Assembly (NCBI GenBank): GCA_963800285.1
Contig: CAWDAL010000014.1
Span: 372,001 to 436,000 of the forward strand
Source of the DNA: DASUPK01 sp963800285
GTDB taxonomy: Bacteria > Actinomycetota > Thermoleophilia > Solirubrobacterales > 70-9
Direction: 5' to 3'
DNA length: 64,000 nt
The position numbers and the translations under genes were made by a program. How positions within the stretch are numbered: the stretch's first letter is position 1; every line of letters starts with the position of its first letter. Shown here in pieces: positions 15,065 to 23,620 of the stretch. The notes beneath the pieces are model-generated. The model was not told the origin of the DNA and did no database searches. It saw only the letters and a program-made list of their open reading frames with translations.

Positions 15065-16609
15065 TCATCCGAGGCGGCGCCGCTGGGCGCCGCCCGTTTC
15101 CTCTTGGTCCGCTCGGGTGAAGAGCGGAATCTCGGCGCGGACCCTCGTGCCCGACCCCCGGGTCGAATCGACGTCGAGCGTGCCGCCCAGCAGCGCCGCC
15201 CGCTCGCGCATCCCGACCAGGCCAAAGCCCTCACGGGCAAGGGGCGGCTCGAACCCCACTCCGTCGTCGCGGACCTCTATCTCGATCGCGCCGCGCGTCG
15301 CCCGCACAGTGATGGCCGCGCGCCGCGCCATCGAATGCTTGGACGCGTTGTTGAGCGCCTCCTGGACGAGGCGGTAGACCGCGGTCTCCAGGACCGGTGT
15401 TGGCCGCGCCTCCTCGTCGCGCGGCAGGTCCAAGTCGCAGTCGACCTCCATGCCGGCCGCGGCATGCTGGTGCTGCTCCGCGAGGGCCTGGAGGGCCGCC
15501 TCGAGCCCGATCGAGTCCAGGGAGGCGGGCCGCAGCTCGGTGATCAGGCGGCGGAGCTTCACGATCTCGTCGTCGATCTGCTCCACGGCCGCCTGGCCGG
15601 CCTTCTCGAGGACACCGGGCGCCTCCTCGCGCAGGGCGGACGAGAGCCGCATCCGCAGGACCGCCAGAGCCTGCAGTGTCTCGTCGTGCAGCTCGCGGGC
15701 CCAGCGGCTCCGCTCCTGCTCGGAGGAGTCGATCGTGTTCTGGAGCCGCTCCTCCGCCATGGACCGGGCAGTCGCCACGCCGGTCGCGGCGCTCGCCGCG
15801 AAGGCCTCGAGCATCCGCTGGTCTTCGTCGTCGAAGCGGCCGGGATCCCCGATGCGGTCCAGGGCGACGACCACGCCGAGGGGGTCCCCGCGGAAGAGCA
15901 GCGGCGCAAGCAGGGCTCGACCGCTCTCCTCGGCGCCCAGATCCGCACCGGTGAACCTGCCGAGCAGCACCTGCTCGGAGGCCTCCTGGGCCCGGATCCG
16001 AAGGCTCGAAACCTGCGGGTCGAGCCCGCCGGCGACCGCGGCCGTCGCGGCGGCGACGAGATCCTCGCCCTCCCGCAGCAGGATGATCAGCGCCCTGGCC
16101 TCGACCAGCGCGCGTCCCCGCTCCACGATCGCCTCCAGCACCCGTTCGAGCTCGGTCTCGCCTCCGACGGCGATGGCAACGTCGGTCGCGGCCTGAAGCC
16201 GCCGCACCGCCCGGCGAAGCTCGTCGCGATCGCGCCTGCTTTCGGTGATGTCCCGGATCGCCGCCAGGGCCATCATCCCCTGGTCGGTGGCCACGGTCGA
16301 GAGCGAGATCTCGCACGGGAACTCGCTGCCGTCCTTGCGGCGCGCGTAGAGGTCCAGGCCGGCCCCCATCGGGCGCGTCCGCGGAGCCTCGAAGTAGCGG
16401 TCCCGGTGGGCGACATGGCTCCCGCGGACTGCCTCCGGCACGAGCATCTCGACCCGCTCCCCGATCAACTCGCCGCGCGTGTAGCCGAAGACGGCCCGAG
16501 TGCGCGAGTTGACCAGCTTGATCTCCCCGCCCTCGTCGACCCCGATGACCGCGTCCGGCGCGAACTCGAGAAACTCCCGCTCGAGCGTCTGGCTCGTGTG
16601 GTCCGCCAC
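15065..16609 (-). CDS. PAS-GAF sensor histidine kinase (HisKA_3/NarX type), cytosolic
   Basis: 514 residues with no membrane helix. PAS is at about 5-125 (EFAPDAVIGVDEGGEIKLVN, RRKDGSEFPCEISL). GAF is at about 145-285. The dimerisation/phosphoacceptor helix has SRWARELHDETLQALAVLRM (His in ELHDE), and the HATPase has LVQEALNNASKHS, VRDDGVGFEP and GFGLVGMRERAALLGG. The start is GTG 16609, with TATGCT on the minus strand six bases upstream. The C terminus abuts the convergent NarL-type regulator. PAS/GAF suggests sensing of redox state, gas or a small molecule. Confidence 0.93.
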   Translation of the reverse strand: MADHTSQTLEREFLEFAPDAVIGVDEGGEIKLVNSRTRAVFGYTRGELIGERVEMLVPEAVRGSHVAHRDRYFEAPRTRPMGAGLDLYARRKDGSEFPCEISLSTVATDQGMMALAAIRDITESRRDRDELRRAVRRLQAATDVAIAVGGETELERVLEAIVERGRALVEARALIILLREGEDLVAAATAAVAGGLDPQVSSLRIRAQEASEQVLLGRFTGADLGAEESGRALLAPLLFRGDPLGVVVALDRIGDPGRFDDEDQRMLEAFAASAATGVATARSMAEERLQNTIDSSEQERSRWARELHDETLQALAVLRMRLSSALREEAPGVLEKAGQAAVEQIDDEIVKLRRLITELRPASLDSIGLEAALQALAEQHQHAAAGMEVDCDLDLPRDEEARPTPVLETAVYRLVQEALNNASKHSMARRAAITVRATRGAIEIEVRDDGVGFEPPLAREGFGLVGMRERAALLGGTLDVDSTRGSGTRVRAEIPLFTRADQEETGGAQRRRLG

Positions 16610-16702
16610 GGCCCGAGCATAGATCAGGCGATCGCGGCGACTCGCACTCGATATCTCGGCAGCGCGCGTAGCGTGGACGCGAACGGGTAGCCGTCAGGGG
16701 TC

Positions 16703-17146
16703 ATGAGGAACCGATCTCGTCCAGCAGCCGTCTGTCTGGCCGCCGGGGCCGCCAGTGCCCTGGTCGCGCTCGGTTGCGGCGGGGGCAGCGACTCCGCGAC
16801 CGTGCAGCAGCACACCTCCGCCAGCGGCGCCCCTCAGGCCGCGAACGTCGAGCAACCGCTCACGCCGGCCCAGGTCCACGGGCGCCAGCTCTTCGTGCAG
16901 AACTGCGGCTCCTGCCACACGCTGGACGCGGCCGGCACCGTCGGCAATGTGGGCCCCAACCTCGGCGACATCGCGATCAACGAAGGGGACGTGCTCGCCG
17001 CCATCCGCAGGGGCGGCGGCCGTCACAGCAAGGGAAACGAGACCGGGCCGACAGGCACGATGCCGCGCAACCTCGTCACGGGCAAGGACGCGCAAGACGT
17101 CGCGGCGTTCGTGGGCGCGAACGCCTCGGGCAGCTCCACCCCCTAG
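16703..17146 (+). CDS. Secreted mono-heme c-type cytochrome (lipoprotein)
   Basis: 147 residues. The signal peptide has a lipobox-like SALVALGC (Cys25), predicting lipid anchoring outside the membrane. The heme site is C68-G-S-C71-H72 in FVQNCGSCHTLDAAGTVG and the sixth ligand is probably M120 in PTGTMPRNLVTG. It resembles class I cytochrome c domains such as those serving terminal oxidases, and may shuttle electrons on the outer membrane face. Neighbours do not define a pathway. Confidence 0.9.
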   Translation: MRNRSRPAAVCLAAGAASALVALGCGGGSDSATVQQHTSASGAPQAANVEQPLTPAQVHGRQLFVQNCGSCHTLDAAGTVGNVGPNLGDIAINEGDVLAAIRRGGGRHSKGNETGPTGTMPRNLVTGKDAQDVAAFVGANASGSSTP

Positions 17147-17149
17147 GCG

Positions 17150-17515
17150 CTAGGCGGAGTCCTCCGGCTCGAGCACGAAGAGCTCCACCGCGAAGTCCGG
17201 AGCCTGGCGGTTGGCGCTCAGGAACGCCTGAACCCGGCGTTGTGTCAGCCGCTCGATGGTCGTGACGAACCGCTCCTCCATGCTGTCCTGCCAGACCTGC
17301 CGCGCGCTGCGCACGTCGTGCCACTTGCCTGCCTCGAACATCGTCTGCTCACCCGGGGTGTATCCCTCGCCGAGGACGACGACGACGAGATTCGGCTCCA
17401 GGTAGGTGCGGCAGTGAGTGGGCCCCTTGCCGTAGTGCTCCTTGTAGAGGCCGACGATGGCCGTGGAGATCTCCGCCCGGAGGCTCCCCTCACCGTTCCC
17501 CATCGGCTCGCGCAT
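17150..17515 (-). CDS. DUF2294 family protein
   Basis: 121 residues. It contains ISTAIVGLYKEHYGKGPTHC and LVVVVLGEGYTPGEQTMFE, characteristic of DUF2294 (sometimes labelled Na-translocating decarboxylase-like by similarity, with no proven function). The body continues RQVWQDSMEERFVTTIERLT. ATG 17503 (MGNGEGSL) is an alternative start five codons in. It is convergent with the cytochrome gene, 3 bp apart. Confidence 0.82.
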   Translation of the reverse strand: MREPMGNGEGSLRAEISTAIVGLYKEHYGKGPTHCRTYLEPNLVVVVLGEGYTPGEQTMFEAGKWHDVRSARQVWQDSMEERFVTTIERLTQRRVQAFLSANRQAPDFAVELFVLEPEDSA

Positions 17516-17576
17516 CTGCGCGGCGTCTTCTGTGTGTAGATCATCCCCAGTGCCGATCCCTTCATCCTAGACCCGA

Positions 17577-18305
17577 ATGATCGACCTCCATTGCCACATC
17601 CTCCCCGGCATCGACGACGGGGCCTTCGACCTGGCGGACTCGCTGGCGATGGGCCGAGTCGCGGCGGGGGACGGGATCGAAACGATCGCCGCCACCCCCC
17701 ACATCCGGCACGACCACGACGTGCGGATCGCCGAGCTGCCGGAGCGGGTCGCTGTGGTGAACGACGAGTTGCGCCGCAACGAGATCCCGGTCTCGGTGGT
17801 CACCGGCGGCGAGGTAGCCGAGACGGCACTCGAGGGGCTGGACGAGGACGAGCTGCGCGCGGTCACGCTCGGCGGGGGCGGGTGGATCCTGCTCGAGCCG
17901 CGTCCCGGCCCGCTCGGTGACTCGCTGCTCGCGGCCGTGACCGGCCTGCGCGAACGCGGTGTCGGGGCCCTGATCGCTCATCCCGAGCGCCACGTCTCCG
18001 CCGACATGCTCGAGAGGATCCGGGAGCTGATCGCGGCCGGCGCGCTGATCCAGTGCACGGCGGCCTACCTCGTCTCGGGCCCGCCGCGTAAGGGCATGCT
18101 CGCCCTGGCCGCCGCCGGGCTGATTCACGTCCTCGCGAGCGACTCGCACTCCTCGCACGGCGGCCGCCCGCTGCGGATCTCGGACGGCCTCGCCGTGCTG
18201 GGCGAGATCGATTTGCTCAGCCCCCACCTCGACTGGATCGCGCGCGAGGCGCCGGCGGCGATCCTGCGCGGAGAGAGACCCGAGCCGCCCTACGCGCCCC
18301 TTTAG
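17577..18305 (+). CDS. CpsB/CapC-family PHP-domain phosphatase
   Basis: 242 residues. Metal-binding motifs of the polymerase-and-histidinol-phosphatase fold are IDLHCHILPGIDDGA, TPHIRHDHDV, ALIAHPERH and LASDSHSSHGGRP. The closest characterised group is the Mn-dependent tyrosine phosphatases YwqE/CpsB that regulate polysaccharide synthesis through BY-kinases; no such kinase is in the window. It overlaps the PfkB kinase stop on the other strand by 4 bp. Confidence 0.88.
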   Translation: MIDLHCHILPGIDDGAFDLADSLAMGRVAAGDGIETIAATPHIRHDHDVRIAELPERVAVVNDELRRNEIPVSVVTGGEVAETALEGLDEDELRAVTLGGGGWILLEPRPGPLGDSLLAAVTGLRERGVGALIAHPERHVSADMLERIRELIAAGALIQCTAAYLVSGPPRKGMLALAAAGLIHVLASDSHSSHGGRPLRISDGLAVLGEIDLLSPHLDWIAREAPAAILRGERPEPPYAPL

Positions 18306-19228
18306 GCAGGCCGGAGCTCGACCTCGCGGGCGAGCTCCTCGACCTCGCGCCGGGAACCCGTGCCGAGTCCGTGATGGAGGAAGTTGACGGCGCCGGCGCC
18401 GGCGCCGAGCACGAGCGCCTCACGCAGCTCGCTGCCCTGCGCGAGCGCGGCAGCGATCGCGCCCATCATCGTGTCGCCGCAGCCCTCGCGCGAGCCGGCT
18501 TCGAGCTTCGGCGGAATCAGCTCCCAGGCCTCGTCGCCGAGCAGCGCCAGGGCCGGGTCGCCCGCTCTGGTGACGAGCACGTTGCGGGCGCCGAGCTCCC
18601 GCAGCCTGCCCGCCGCGTCACGCAGCCGCGCCGGCGTGTCCACCGGCCCGACCACGAAGGCGGCGAGCTCCCAGTCGTTCAGCTTGACCAGGTCCGCCCC
18701 GGCCGCCGCCGTTGGCTCGATTCGCGGGCTGGAGAGGTCCGCGATCACCGGGATTCCGGCGGCCTGCGCGTTCGCGACCAGGTCGCCGTATGCATCGAGA
18801 GGCAGCGAGTCGCCGGGGTAGGGGTTGCAGATCGCGAGCAGATCGCACTCGAGCGCCGCCGCCGTGGTGGCCGCGATCAGCTCGTCGCACTCGTGCCGCG
18901 AGGGGGGCCCGACCCAGGCCTGCGCCACCGGCCGCCGCTCGCCGCTGCGGCGATCGGTCACGAAGCAGCCACTCGAGGACTCGGTCCGAACCAGGCGGCG
19001 CTCCCCCGGGAGCCGCTCCAGCAGCGGCTCGAGCACCACCCCGGTCTCCCCGCCGATCAGCGAGCAGAGAACGGGCCACGCGCGCATCTCCCCTGCCATC
19101 CGGCTGAGCCAGACGCCCTGCCCGGCTGGGTGGCAATGGATGTCGTCCCGGCCCTCGCCGCGTGCCTCGATCGTCACGCTCAGCATCGGGCTCGGCCCGA
19201 AGACCGCGATTCTTCCCGAGGTTCCCAT
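18302..19228 (-). CDS. PfkB-family sugar kinase (1-phosphofructokinase-like)
   Basis: 308 residues. The ATP/catalytic region is SREGCGDTMMGAIAAALAQG, with the catalytic Asp of GxGD kept. Other family features are VKLNDWELAAFVV, NVLVTRAGDPALALLGDE and the N-terminal SPMLSVTIEA. The order is like 1-phosphofructokinase and tagatose-6-phosphate kinases, but the sugar cannot be fixed. TAGGCT on the minus strand lies 6 nt before ATG 19228, so the mRNA is probably leaderless. No PTS genes are nearby. Confidence 0.88.
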   Translation of the reverse strand: MGTSGRIAVFGPSPMLSVTIEARGEGRDDIHCHPAGQGVWLSRMAGEMRAWPVLCSLIGGETGVVLEPLLERLPGERRLVRTESSSGCFVTDRRSGERRPVAQAWVGPPSRHECDELIAATTAAALECDLLAICNPYPGDSLPLDAYGDLVANAQAAGIPVIADLSSPRIEPTAAAGADLVKLNDWELAAFVVGPVDTPARLRDAAGRLRELGARNVLVTRAGDPALALLGDEAWELIPPKLEAGSREGCGDTMMGAIAAALAQGSELREALVLGAGAGAVNFLHHGLGTGSRREVEELAREVELRPA

Positions 19229-19263
19229 GGCCGAAGCCTACGAGCGCCCGGTGTCGACCTAGT

Positions 19264-20955
19264 TCAGGTCTCCTGGTACAGGGGCCCGTCCCCGCCCTCG
19301 GGCAGGGTGAGCCGGCCCCCCTTGGCCGTGATCGCGCCGCACTGGACGCAGTTCGAGGCGGTCACGTGGACGTCGACGGTCTCCGCGCCCGACTCGAGCT
19401 GATCCTCGGGGATCTCGTAGACCTGCGCGGGACACATGGAGACCCAGGTCTGGGCCACCTCGCGCGGGACGCGGTTCTGGATCCGCACGTGGTTCGGGGC
19501 ATCGTCGCGGGTCGCGTTGCCCGAGAGGAACACCGACGAGAGCTTGTCGAAGATGTAGGAGCCGTCGGGCTTCGGGTACTTCTCGGCGGCGCCGTCGATC
19601 TCCACCTCGACCTCGCCATCCGGCTCGACCTTCTTGTGGCCGGGCGGAAAGGCGCCGCGGGAAAGCAACCAGGCGTTGGCGATGCCGCCGAACGCCACGA
19701 AGCCCTTGTCGCCGTACTGGCGCACGTTCCGGGAGCGGTAGAGATCCTCCTCGATCATCGAGCCCTTCACCTTGCGCTCGTACTCCTCGAAGTTGACGGA
19801 GTCCTGCTTCAAGGACTCGACGATCGCCTCCGCGGCGTACATGCCGGCGTGCATCGCGTAGTGGATCCCTTTCAGGTAAGGGACGTTGACCATCGAGACG
19901 TTGTCGCCGGCCATCACCATGCCGGGCACCGACAGCCGCCTCGGCATCGACCAGTAACCGCCGGAGGGGATCGTCTTCGCCCCCCAGCCGACCCGCTCGC
20001 CGCCCTCGAGCAGCTTGCGGACGAACTTGTGGGTCTTGAGCTGCTGCAGCGCGTCGTGGCAGGAGAAGGTCGCGTCGGTGGTATCGAGACCGACGACCAT
20101 GCCGATGGTGAGCTTGTCCTCGCCCATCGGATAGATGAAGCTGCCCCCGAACTCGTTGTACTTGGGGCGGCCCCGCAGGGGCCAGTTCATCGTGTGGATG
20201 ACCCGGTCGAGCGGCTTGGGCACCTTCCAGACTTCCTTGACGCCGATCTCCCATCTCATGGAGTCGCCGGCGAGATCGAAGTAGTCGACGGCGCACTGCG
20301 TGAGGTGGCTGACCGTCCCCTCGGCCAGCACCGTGGCCTTGGCCATCAGGTCGGACCCGGGCTCGAAGTTGCTGAGCTCCTCGCCGTCGCGGCCGCGACC
20401 CTTGTCGCCGGAGCGAATGCCGCGCACGATCCTGTCCTCGACCAGGAGCTTGTCGGCCACGGTCTCGGTGAGGATGTAGGCGCCCGCCTCCTCAGCCTTC
20501 TCCGCGAGGAAGCGGGACAACTTCGAGACCGAGGTGACGTAGTTGCCGTGGTTGCGGAAGTTGGGCGGCGGCGGCTTCAGCGGGATCGCCATCCTCTTGG
20601 TGAGGAGATAGACGGCGTCCTTCTCGACCTTCTGGTAGACCGGCCAATCGCTCGGATCGAGGTCGGGGAACAGCTTCTCCATCGCCGACGGCACCATGTT
20701 CGCCCCCGAGACGTTGTGGGCGCCGCAGGCCTTGCCCTTCTCGATCACCGCGACCGGGATCTCGCCGAGCTTCTCGGTCAGCTCGGGCTCGCTCTCGAGC
20801 AGCTGCAGGACGCGGTTGGCGCAGGCGAGCCCGGCCGGCCCGCCGCCGACGATGACGATGCCGGCCTCGAGGCGCTCTTCCGGGGCGTCGACCGGGGGAC
20901 CGACGTAGTCGCCCGGATTGAACGGCGGAGGAAACTCCGCCGGCTTGACCGACAT
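19264..20955 (-). CDS. Electron-transfer flavoprotein:quinone oxidoreductase
   Basis: 563 residues. This membrane-associated FAD/Fe-S enzyme passes electrons from reduced ETF to the quinone pool, linking acyl-CoA dehydrogenation to respiration. The FAD site is AGIVIVGGGPAGLACANRVL, with further family parts KACGAHNVSGANMVPSAMEK and MVNVPYLKGIHYAMHAGMYA. Near the C terminus, cluster ligands are MCPAQVYE and NCVQCGAITAKG: three cysteines are in place, but the fourth (CxxCxxC) is Ile. It overlaps etfA by 1 bp in an etfB-etfA-etfQO operon. Confidence 0.94.
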   Translation of the reverse strand: MSVKPAEFPPPFNPGDYVGPPVDAPEERLEAGIVIVGGGPAGLACANRVLQLLESEPELTEKLGEIPVAVIEKGKACGAHNVSGANMVPSAMEKLFPDLDPSDWPVYQKVEKDAVYLLTKRMAIPLKPPPPNFRNHGNYVTSVSKLSRFLAEKAEEAGAYILTETVADKLLVEDRIVRGIRSGDKGRGRDGEELSNFEPGSDLMAKATVLAEGTVSHLTQCAVDYFDLAGDSMRWEIGVKEVWKVPKPLDRVIHTMNWPLRGRPKYNEFGGSFIYPMGEDKLTIGMVVGLDTTDATFSCHDALQQLKTHKFVRKLLEGGERVGWGAKTIPSGGYWSMPRRLSVPGMVMAGDNVSMVNVPYLKGIHYAMHAGMYAAEAIVESLKQDSVNFEEYERKVKGSMIEEDLYRSRNVRQYGDKGFVAFGGIANAWLLSRGAFPPGHKKVEPDGEVEVEIDGAAEKYPKPDGSYIFDKLSSVFLSGNATRDDAPNHVRIQNRVPREVAQTWVSMCPAQVYEIPEDQLESGAETVDVHVTASNCVQCGAITAKGGRLTLPEGGDGPLYQET

Positions 20956-21929
20956 TACGAGCCCTTCTTGGCCTTGATCGCCTCGGTGAGCTTGGGGACG
21001 ATCTTGTGGAGGTCGCCCACCACGCCCAGGTCGGAGAACTCGAAGATCGGAGCGTTCTGGTCCTTGTTGATGGCCAGGATGTTCTCCGAGTTCTGCATGC
21101 CGACCTTGTGCTGGATCGCGCCGGAGATCCCGAGCGCCAGGTAGAGGTTCGGCGCGACCGTCTTGCCGGTCTGGCCGATCTGAGCGGCGTACGGGTACCA
21201 GCCGGCGTCAACGACGGCGCGGGTGGCCGCCACCGCGCCGCCCATGGACTGAGCCAGCTGCTCGGCCAGCTCGAAGTTCTCGGCCTTGCCGAGGCCGCGG
21301 CCGCCGCCGACCAGGATGTCAGCGCCCTCGATGTCGACGTCTTCGCCGCGCTGCTCGCCGCGGGTCACCATCTTGGCCTTCGTGGACCACTCCGAGAGCT
21401 CGACCGCGACGTCCTCGACTTCCGCGGTGCCGCCGGATTCGTTCTCATCGAACGCATTGAGCCGGCCGATGATGATTCCCGGCGTCTCCACGTAGCCGAC
21501 GTCGGCGATCTGGGAGTCCTGCAGGATCGGCCGCTCTGCGACGAGCTTGCCGTCGGCGACGTTCACTTGCGTGACCTCCATCGTCACGCCGGCATTCAGG
21601 CGCGCGGTGAGCCCGGCGCCGATCTCGAAGCCGAGCAGGCCTCCACCGAAGAGCGCGTAGTCGAAGTCGTTGTCGGTCATGACCTTCGCCATGACGTCGA
21701 CGATCGGCTGCGCGAGTCCCTCGGGGGCCTCCTTGCAGCGGTAGACCTTGGTCACGCCGAACTTTCCTAGACCGGCGGCTGCGTCATCGGCGACGTCGCC
21801 GACCACGACCGCGGCCGCCTCGGTGCCCAGCTCGCCGGCGAGCTTCGCCGCCTCGGAGAGGGCGCCGAGGGAGTTCTTGTTGAAGTTGCCCTCGTCGTCG
21901 TGCAGGGCGTAAACGAGAATCCCACCCAT
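20955..21929 (-). CDS. etfA: Electron-transfer flavoprotein alpha subunit
   Basis: 324 residues. ETF-alpha binds FAD; the signature GKTVAPNLYLALGISGAIQHKVGM region (GxTGK...GISGAIQH) is intact, with VGGGRGLGKAENFELAEQLA before it. N terminus: ILVYALHDDEGNFNKNSLGA. It carries electrons from acyl-CoA dehydrogenases (one at 35066-36211) to the ETF:quinone oxidoreductase encoded next. The stop shares a base with the downstream gene start, and etfB lies directly upstream with no gap. Confidence 0.96.
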   Translation of the reverse strand: MGGILVYALHDDEGNFNKNSLGALSEAAKLAGELGTEAAAVVVGDVADDAAAGLGKFGVTKVYRCKEAPEGLAQPIVDVMAKVMTDNDFDYALFGGGLLGFEIGAGLTARLNAGVTMEVTQVNVADGKLVAERPILQDSQIADVGYVETPGIIIGRLNAFDENESGGTAEVEDVAVELSEWSTKAKMVTRGEQRGEDVDIEGADILVGGGRGLGKAENFELAEQLAQSMGGAVAATRAVVDAGWYPYAAQIGQTGKTVAPNLYLALGISGAIQHKVGMQNSENILAINKDQNAPIFEFSDLGVVGDLHKIVPKLTEAIKAKKGS

Positions 21930-22718
21930 CTAGATCAGCTTCCTTTCCTCGAGCCAGGCGACGATCTTCTCGACCGTCTCGTTGGTGTCCTCGTCCTCGA
22001 TAATCTCGCCGGCCTCCTTCTGGGGAGGGGGCTTGAGCTCGAGCACGGCGGTGCGGGAGCCGCCCTCGCCGACCCGGTCCCCCTCGATGCCGACGTCGCC
22101 GATCGCCTTGGTGTCGAGCGGCTTCTTTTTCGCGCCCATGATCGCCTTCAGGCTCGGGTAGCGCGGCTCGTTGATCGCGTCGCCGACGCTGATCACGGCC
22201 GGCGTCTCCACCTCGACGGTGTCGTAGCCGTATTCGGCCTGGCGCTCACAGGTGAGCTTGCCGTCCGCGACGTCCATCTTGATCACCTGGGTCAGCGACG
22301 GCATCTTCAGGTGGTCGGCCACGACCGCGCCGATCGTGTAGCACTCGCCGTCATCCGACTGCTGGCCGAGCAGCACCAGGTCGGGGCTCTCGGCCTCCAG
22401 GACCTTCGCCAGGGCGTAGCCGGTGGCGCAGACGTCGGAGCCGGTCAGGGCGTCGTCCGTCAGGTGCACGGAGCGGTCGGCGCCGAGCGCGACGGCCTTG
22501 TGGAGCGCGCGCACGGCGCTCTCCGGGCCCATCGTCACGGCGACGATCTCCTCGACGTCGGTGCCTCCCTCCTTGACCTGCATGGCGGCCTCGAGGGCGT
22601 GGGTGTCGAACGGGTTCAGGTTCTTCTCGCCTGAGCGGTCCAGGCGCTTGGTCTCCGGGTCGATCCGCTTGTCGACGGCGGCGTCCGGGACCTCTTTGAC
22701 GAGCACGCAAATCTTCAA
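21930..22718 (-). CDS. etfB: Electron-transfer flavoprotein beta subunit
   Basis: 262 residues from TTG 22718 (TTG AAG ATT TGC), chosen because ETF-beta proteins begin MKI.VLVK and because AAGAGAGGA lies just upstream; an ATG at 22751 would add 11 atypical residues. Motifs are KICVLVKEVPDAAVDKRIDP, LNPFDTHALEAAMQ and DLVLLGQQSDDGECYTIGAV. It binds AMP and forms the heterodimer with EtfA. The promoter region carries a FadR-like palindrome at 22817-22832 with TAATAT about 75 bp upstream of the start. Confidence 0.95.
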   Translation of the reverse strand: MKICVLVKEVPDAAVDKRIDPETKRLDRSGEKNLNPFDTHALEAAMQVKEGGTDVEEIVAVTMGPESAVRALHKAVALGADRSVHLTDDALTGSDVCATGYALAKVLEAESPDLVLLGQQSDDGECYTIGAVVADHLKMPSLTQVIKMDVADGKLTCERQAEYGYDTVEVETPAVISVGDAINEPRYPSLKAIMGAKKKPLDTKAIGDVGIEGDRVGEGGSRTAVLELKPPPQKEAGEIIEDEDTNETVEKIVAWLEERKLI

Positions 22719-22793
22719 GTTCGGGTCCTCTCTTGAATCGGGTGGCTCCACGGCTTCGCCTGCGGAGCCCTCACGCTCAATGGGCGGCGCGGG

Positions 22794-22832
22794 ATATTAG
22801 CGGCTGCCCCAACTGGTTGACTGACCAGTCAA
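22794..22832 (-). promoter_or_regulatory. etfBA promoter with FadR-like operator
   Basis: TTGACTG-AC-CAGTCAA (22817-22832) is a perfect palindrome of 7-bp arms. On the minus strand TAATAT (22799-22794) follows it at the right distance for a -10, with the -35 region inside the palindrome. TetR-family regulators of fatty-acid degradation (FadR/YsiA of Bacillus, FadR of Thermus) bind similar TGA-containing palindromes and control etfBA in Bacillus. Binding here is inference. Confidence 0.6.
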
Positions 22833-22852
22833 TCAAGGCCTTCCAGGCTAAC

Positions 22853-22949
22853 GGCTTCGCCATCAGATCGCGCCGCCAAGCGACCGCCCTTCATGAGTCG
22901 GGGCGGCTCGCGCCGCCCCTCCAAAATAGAGCGGCCTGGGCGGCGCTAG
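22853..22949. repeat. Dispersed intergenic repeat, copy B
   Basis: It begins GGCTTCGCCATCAGATCGCG exactly as copy A (5561), continues with a diverged middle, and ends AGCGGCCTGGGCGGCGCTAG, again running into the stop codon of a minus-strand gene (anti-sigma factor, 22946). An internal GGGGCGG...CCGCCCC stem can form a hairpin. It lies between the divergently arranged etf promoter and the end of the anti-sigma gene. Confidence 0.65.
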
Positions 22950-23620
22950 TCGTTGAACGTGGCGACCAGGGGCTTCGTGCCCGGCGCGCCGGTGAGGCGG
23001 AGCACCGAGACGTGATGCGGATCGACCGGGATCGAGCCACCCGCCCCGCCCCAGGAGTCGAGGTGGAACCAGCGCAGTGGGATCTGGCTGCCCTCGTCGG
23101 TGACCAGCTCGGCGTCCGTCAGCCCCGCCCGCTGCGCCGGGTCGACGTCGATGTGCACCCAGGAGGGCGATCCGTCGTAGCTGAAGACCGTACCGACGTG
23201 AGCGTCGCCAGGCCCGCGCAGGGCATAGGACTCGAACTCCTTGCCATTCGCCTGATCGAGGGTGTGGCGGTAATGCGAGGCCAGGCGCAGATCCGGAGCG
23301 ACGACGGCGAGGACGATGGCCGCTGCGGCGAACGCCGCGGCGGCGGGCGCGAGGACGAGTCGCAGCCGGCGCCGGCGCTTGGGCTGTGGTGCCGGCAGAA
23401 CCTCGTTCAGGACCCGCGACTCGAAGCCGACCGGGGCCTCGCGCTGCGGGGCGAGCAGGAGCAGCTCATCGGCGACGTCGGAGAACTTCTCGACCTCGGC
23501 GCGGCAGTCGGGGCACTCGGCGAGGTGCTGCAGGGCGCGCCCGCGCTCCTCGCCCTCGACGATTCCGAGCGCCAGCTCTGCGGCCATCTGACGAGTCTGC
23601 TCGCAGCGGGGATCCATCAC
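22946..23620 (-). CDS. Membrane anti-sigma factor with ZAS-type zinc finger
   Basis: 224 residues. The N-terminal zinc-binding anti-sigma domain has ALQHLAECPDCRAEVEKFSD (H-x3-C-x2-C). One membrane helix, at about 88-110 (LVLAPAAAAFAAAAIVLAVV), follows, then an extracytoplasmic domain of about 115 residues with SPSWVHIDVDPAQ and PLVATFND. The start overlaps the stop of the ECF sigma gene, the normal arrangement of sigma/anti-sigma pairs. It probably holds the sigma factor until an envelope signal releases it. Confidence 0.9.
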   Translation of the reverse strand: MMDPRCEQTRQMAAELALGIVEGEERGRALQHLAECPDCRAEVEKFSDVADELLLLAPQREAPVGFESRVLNEVLPAPQPKRRRRLRLVLAPAAAAFAAAAIVLAVVAPDLRLASHYRHTLDQANGKEFESYALRGPGDAHVGTVFSYDGSPSWVHIDVDPAQRAGLTDAELVTDEGSQIPLRWFHLDSWGGAGGSIPVDPHHVSVLRLTGAPGTKPLVATFND

